In this document: positions 5,512 to 8,000 of the stretch, in pieces
How the letters are laid out: the number at the start of each line of letters is the position of its first letter
Position numbering within the stretch: the first letter of the stretch is position 1
Made by a program: the position numbers and the translations under genes
The notes under the pieces: model-generated
Databases searched by the model: none
Told to the model about the DNA's origin: nothing
What the model saw: the letters and a program-made list of their open reading frames with translations, nothing else
From: Armatimonadota bacterium
GTDB taxonomy: Bacteria; Vulcanimicrobiota; JACPDS01
Length of the DNA: 8,000 nt
Direction of reading: 5' to 3'
Assembly (NCBI GenBank): GCA_016183885.1
Contig: JACPDS010000235.1
Coordinates: 1-8,000, forward strand

Positions 5512-7218
5512 ATGGAAATAATTAAACAAGAAGTTTTAATTATTGGGGGCGGATTAGCCGGAATGAGGGCGGCAATTGAAACCAGCTCTCAGCTTGATAC
5601 TGCCATTATTGCAAAAATTCATCCCGCTAGATCCCACTCTGGCGCGGCTCAAGGGGGAATCGCCGCCTCTTTGGGAAATTCGCAGGCCGATTCATGGGAA
5701 GAGCATATGTTTGACACTGTTAAGGGGGGTGATTACTTAGGAGATCAAGATTCTATTGAAATATTGGTAAAAGAAGCGCCGGAAAATATTTATGAATTAG
5801 AACATATGGGCGCAGCTTTTAGCCGAACCAAGGATGGTAAAATTGCCCAACGTCCTTTTGGGGGACATTCAAATCCGCGGGCATGCTATGCCGCAGATTT
5901 AACCGGCCATATACTTTTACATACCCTTTATGAACAATTAATAAAAAGAAAAATTAAAATTTATAATGAATATTATCTTTTATCTTTGATTTTGCGGAAT
6001 GGAATTGCCGCGGGAATAGTTGTCTATGATATTAAATCCGGGGAATTGGTTATTTTTCAGTCTAAGGCTATAGTTTTTGCTACCGGCGGTTATGGAAGAG
6101 CATTTAAAATTACTTCTAATGCTCATACCAATACGGGTGATGGCTTAAGCATTATTTACCGCGCCGGGCTGCCCTTAGAAGATTTAGAATTTGTTCAATT
6201 TCATCCTACCGGTTTATATAAACAGGGTATTTTGGTAACCGAAGGCGCAAGGGGAGAAGGCGGCTATTTGCTTAATAAAGATGCTGAAAGATTTATGCAA
6301 AAATATGCTCCTAAAATGATGGAAATTGCCCCCCGCGATATAGTTGCTCGGGCAATCCAAACAGAAATTGACGATGGCAGGGGAATTGACGGAAAAGATT
6401 ATGTTCATTTAGATCTGCGGCATCTGGGAGGGGAAAAAATTTTAGAATTACTGCCTCAAATTCATGAGTTGGCTTTAATGTTTTCGGGAGTAGATTGCAT
6501 TAAAAAGCCCATCCCTATTCAGCCAACAGCCCATTATTCTATGGGGGGGATACCGGTTGATATTAATTGCCGTGTAATTAAAGATAAAAATAATACTATT
6601 GTTCCTGGTCTTTTTGCCGCGGGAGAATGCGCTTGTGTTTCTGTGCACGGAGCAAATCGTTTGGGCTGTAATTCTTTATTAGAGGCGGTAGTTTTTGGAA
6701 GAAGGGCGGGAAAAACTGTTTTAAATTTTATTAAAGAGTTTAATTTTATAGATTTGCCTGACAATTGCCTTGATTTGGCAAAAGAAGAAATTAATACATT
6801 TTTAACCCCTAGGGGAACAGAAATTTTAGCGGATATCCGAGATGATCTGCAATATACAATGACTAAAAACTGCGGCGTGTTTAGAAAAGAAGAAGAATTA
6901 AGGACTGCGCTGGAAACCATTAAAAAATTGAAAACGCGTTTCGGGTTTGTAAAAATTACCGATAAAAGTAAAATCTATAATACCGAACTTTTAGAGGCTA
7001 TCGAGCTGGGCCATATTTTAGATTTTGCCGAAGTAATTGTTGTGGGAGCCATTTTGCGCAAAGAAAGCCGCGGGGGACATTTTCGCAAAGACTTTCCTCG
7101 AAGAGATGACGAAAACTGGCTTAAACATACTTTAGCTTATTATTCTAAAGACGGCCCAACTTTTGATTATAAGGCTGTTAAGATCACAAAGTTTCAACCC
7201 CAAGAAAGGAAATATTAA
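5512..7218 (+). CDS. sdhA: Succinate dehydrogenase/fumarate reductase flavoprotein subunit
   Basis: The catalytic subunit (EC 1.3.5.1 or the reverse fumarate reduction) binds FAD and dicarboxylate and faces the cytoplasm. The 568 residues are full length. The dinucleotide-binding motif is IIGGGLAGMRAA (10-21). H42 in ARSHSGAAQGG is the expected attachment point for covalent FAD. The substrate-site set is complete: H231 in FHPTG, T243/E244 in LVTEGARGEGG, R275 in APRDIVARA, H341 in PTAHYSMGG, and R383 in HGANRLGCNSLLEA. The C-terminal domain has RKESRGGHFRKDFP (516-529) and ends with the typical KFQPQERKY. The GGGAGG site (5493-5498) is 13 bases before the ATG, slightly long. SdhB follows after one base. 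Direction (succinate oxidation or fumarate reduction) cannot be decided from sequence. Confidence 0.98.
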   Translation: MEIIKQEVLIIGGGLAGMRAAIETSSQLDTAIIAKIHPARSHSGAAQGGIAASLGNSQADSWEEHMFDTVKGGDYLGDQDSIEILVKEAPENIYELEHMGAAFSRTKDGKIAQRPFGGHSNPRACYAADLTGHILLHTLYEQLIKRKIKIYNEYYLLSLILRNGIAAGIVVYDIKSGELVIFQSKAIVFATGGYGRAFKITSNAHTNTGDGLSIIYRAGLPLEDLEFVQFHPTGLYKQGILVTEGARGEGGYLLNKDAERFMQKYAPKMMEIAPRDIVARAIQTEIDDGRGIDGKDYVHLDLRHLGGEKILELLPQIHELALMFSGVDCIKKPIPIQPTAHYSMGGIPVDINCRVIKDKNNTIVPGLFAAGECACVSVHGANRLGCNSLLEAVVFGRRAGKTVLNFIKEFNFIDLPDNCLDLAKEEINTFLTPRGTEILADIRDDLQYTMTKNCGVFRKEEELRTALETIKKLKTRFGFVKITDKSKIYNTELLEAIELGHILDFAEVIVVGAILRKESRGGHFRKDFPRRDDENWLKHTLAYYSKDGPTFDYKAVKITKFQPQERKY

Positions 7219-7219
7219 A

Positions 7220-7918
7220 ATGAAAGCAACCTTTAAAATTTTTCGCTTTAATCCCGAATCAAATGAAAAACCGTCCTTTAAAAATTACTCGCTTGAAATT
7301 TCCAAAGGAATTACTGTTTTAGACGCCTTGGGAGAAATTAAGGCTCATCAAGACGGAGGAATAACATATCGGCGCAGCTGTCGCAGCGCCATTTGCGGGT
7401 CTTGCGCAATTAACATTAACGGAATAAATGCTCTGGCCTGCCGCACTCAAATAGAAACATTAAATTCTCCAATTATTAAATTAGAACCATTACCGGGTTT
7501 TAAAATAATAAAAGATTTGGTGGCAGATTTTGAAGAATTTTTTGAAAAATTAAAAAAGATTAAACCTTTCTTAATTACTTATTCTATCCCCCCCGAAAAA
7601 GAACGCCTGCAGGGACATAAAGAGCGCAAAATAATTGATCAAGCTTTAAATTGTATTTTATGCGGAGCCTGTACGTCTTCTTGTCCAAGTTTTTGGATGA
7701 ACAAAAATTACTTGGGTCCGGCAGCCATAAATAAAAGCTTTCGCTTCATTTTTGACAGTCGAGATGAAGGAAAAGAAGAACATTTAGATGCCGTTAATCA
7801 AGAACAAAGCGGCCTCTGGAGATGCCATACAATTTTAAACTGTGTAGATGCTTGTCCGAAAAATATCGATATTACTAAAAATATTAATAGTTTAAGGTTA
7901 AAACTTTCTAATCCCTAA
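7220..7918 (+). CDS. sdhB: Succinate dehydrogenase/fumarate reductase iron-sulfur subunit
   Basis: The electron-transfer subunit connects FAD in SdhA with the membrane anchors; 232 residues, normal length. The N-terminal ferredoxin domain has C54, C59, C62 and C74 for [2Fe-2S] (RRSCRSAICGSC, then LAC). The C-terminal domain has C145, C148, C151 and C212 for [4Fe-4S], and C155, C202 and C208 for [3Fe-4S]. I205 sits where a fourth ligand would be, as expected for a 3Fe cluster. H203 in RCHTILNC matches the quinone-site His of E. coli SdhB. In the SCPSFW stretch the residue after W159 is Met, where E. coli has a second Trp. The start is the ATG at 7220, with AAAGGA (7205-7210) nine bases upstream and one base after the sdhA stop. 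A longer in-frame reading from 7163 overlaps sdhA and is rejected. Confidence 0.97.
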   Translation: MKATFKIFRFNPESNEKPSFKNYSLEISKGITVLDALGEIKAHQDGGITYRRSCRSAICGSCAININGINALACRTQIETLNSPIIKLEPLPGFKIIKDLVADFEEFFEKLKKIKPFLITYSIPPEKERLQGHKERKIIDQALNCILCGACTSSCPSFWMNKNYLGPAAINKSFRFIFDSRDEGKEEHLDAVNQEQSGLWRCHTILNCVDACPKNIDITKNINSLRLKLSNP

Positions 7919-8000
7919 AAGGCATAAAATTTTTTTATAAAAAAGCCCTAAAGCATTATAAAATAAAGGAACTTTTGCGCCAAAAAAAATTTTTTTCTTA
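7919..8000. other. AT-rich tail after sdhB, possible weak terminator and start of the next unit
   Basis: Just after the sdhB stop, GGC (7921-7923) can pair with GCC (7945-7947) around an inner ATAAAA/TTTTAT stem (7924-7929 with 7933-7938). The stem is AT-rich, bulged and lacks a following T run, so it is at best a weak terminator. Further on, TATAAA (7957-7962) and AAAGGA (7965-7970) precede a TTG at 7975, which could open a gene running off the edge. The evidence is thin. An A8T7 tract (7982-7996) ends the window. Confidence 0.25.

Noticed and set aside
6214..6920. Minus-strand frames opposite sdhA (6214-6408, 6534-6920)
   Set aside because: They lie within the catalytic core of sdhA, whose motifs fix the reading frame.
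7921..7947. Intrinsic terminator after sdhB
   Set aside because: The stem is mostly A-T, has a six-base bulge and no T run after it; kept only as a weak possibility.
7975..8000. Possible TTG start of a further gene (MRQKKFFS...)
   Set aside because: AAAGGA and a basic-then-aromatic start are suggestive, but only eight codons are visible and the next codon, TA-, may be a stop.

Overview
The window is a compact, AT-rich (roughly one third G+C by eye) piece of a bacterial chromosome. Bacterial origin is supported by good Shine-Dalgarno sites, a class II tRNA-Leu with its CCA end encoded, and ordinary bacterial gene families. The lineage cannot be fixed from the sequence. An uncultured, AT-rich Gram-negative or candidate-phylum bacterium would fit, but that is a guess. 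No mobile element, CRISPR array, prophage or clear sign of recent transfer was seen.

Layout: (1) 1-713, minus strand: the first ~237 residues of a cation diffusion facilitator, cut by the window edge. (2) 714-961: an AT-rich divergent spacer with a good promoter, then tRNA-Leu(GAG) on the plus strand. (3) 1091-3355, minus strand: a two-gene operon of metallo-beta-lactamase-fold hydrolases. Its first gene is a beta-CASP RNase-type enzyme and its second a smaller phosphodiesterase-like hydrolase, with the stop and start codons abutting. (4) 3356-3430: a short divergent promoter region holding a 14-bp palindrome. (5) 3431-4675, plus strand: a secreted protein of unknown function with two apparent beta-rich modules. 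(6) 4752-7918, plus strand: a complete succinate dehydrogenase/fumarate reductase operon, sdhC-sdhD-sdhA-sdhB, with gaps of 13, 21 and 1 bases.

The sdh operon is the metabolic core. SdhA carries FAD and the dicarboxylate site, SdhB the three iron-sulfur clusters, and the two small membrane proteins the heme/quinone anchor. The two anchors are unusually alike: about 40 identical residues in 100 with no gaps, and each has the same two candidate heme-ligand histidines. This points to a tandem gene duplication and a two-heme anchor. Other points worth a look are the unknown secreted protein, a 13-bp direct repeat bracketing the sdh promoter region, and a palindrome between the Shine-Dalgarno site and start codon of the beta-CASP gene. 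I found no clearly new biological system; most of the window is ordinary housekeeping content.
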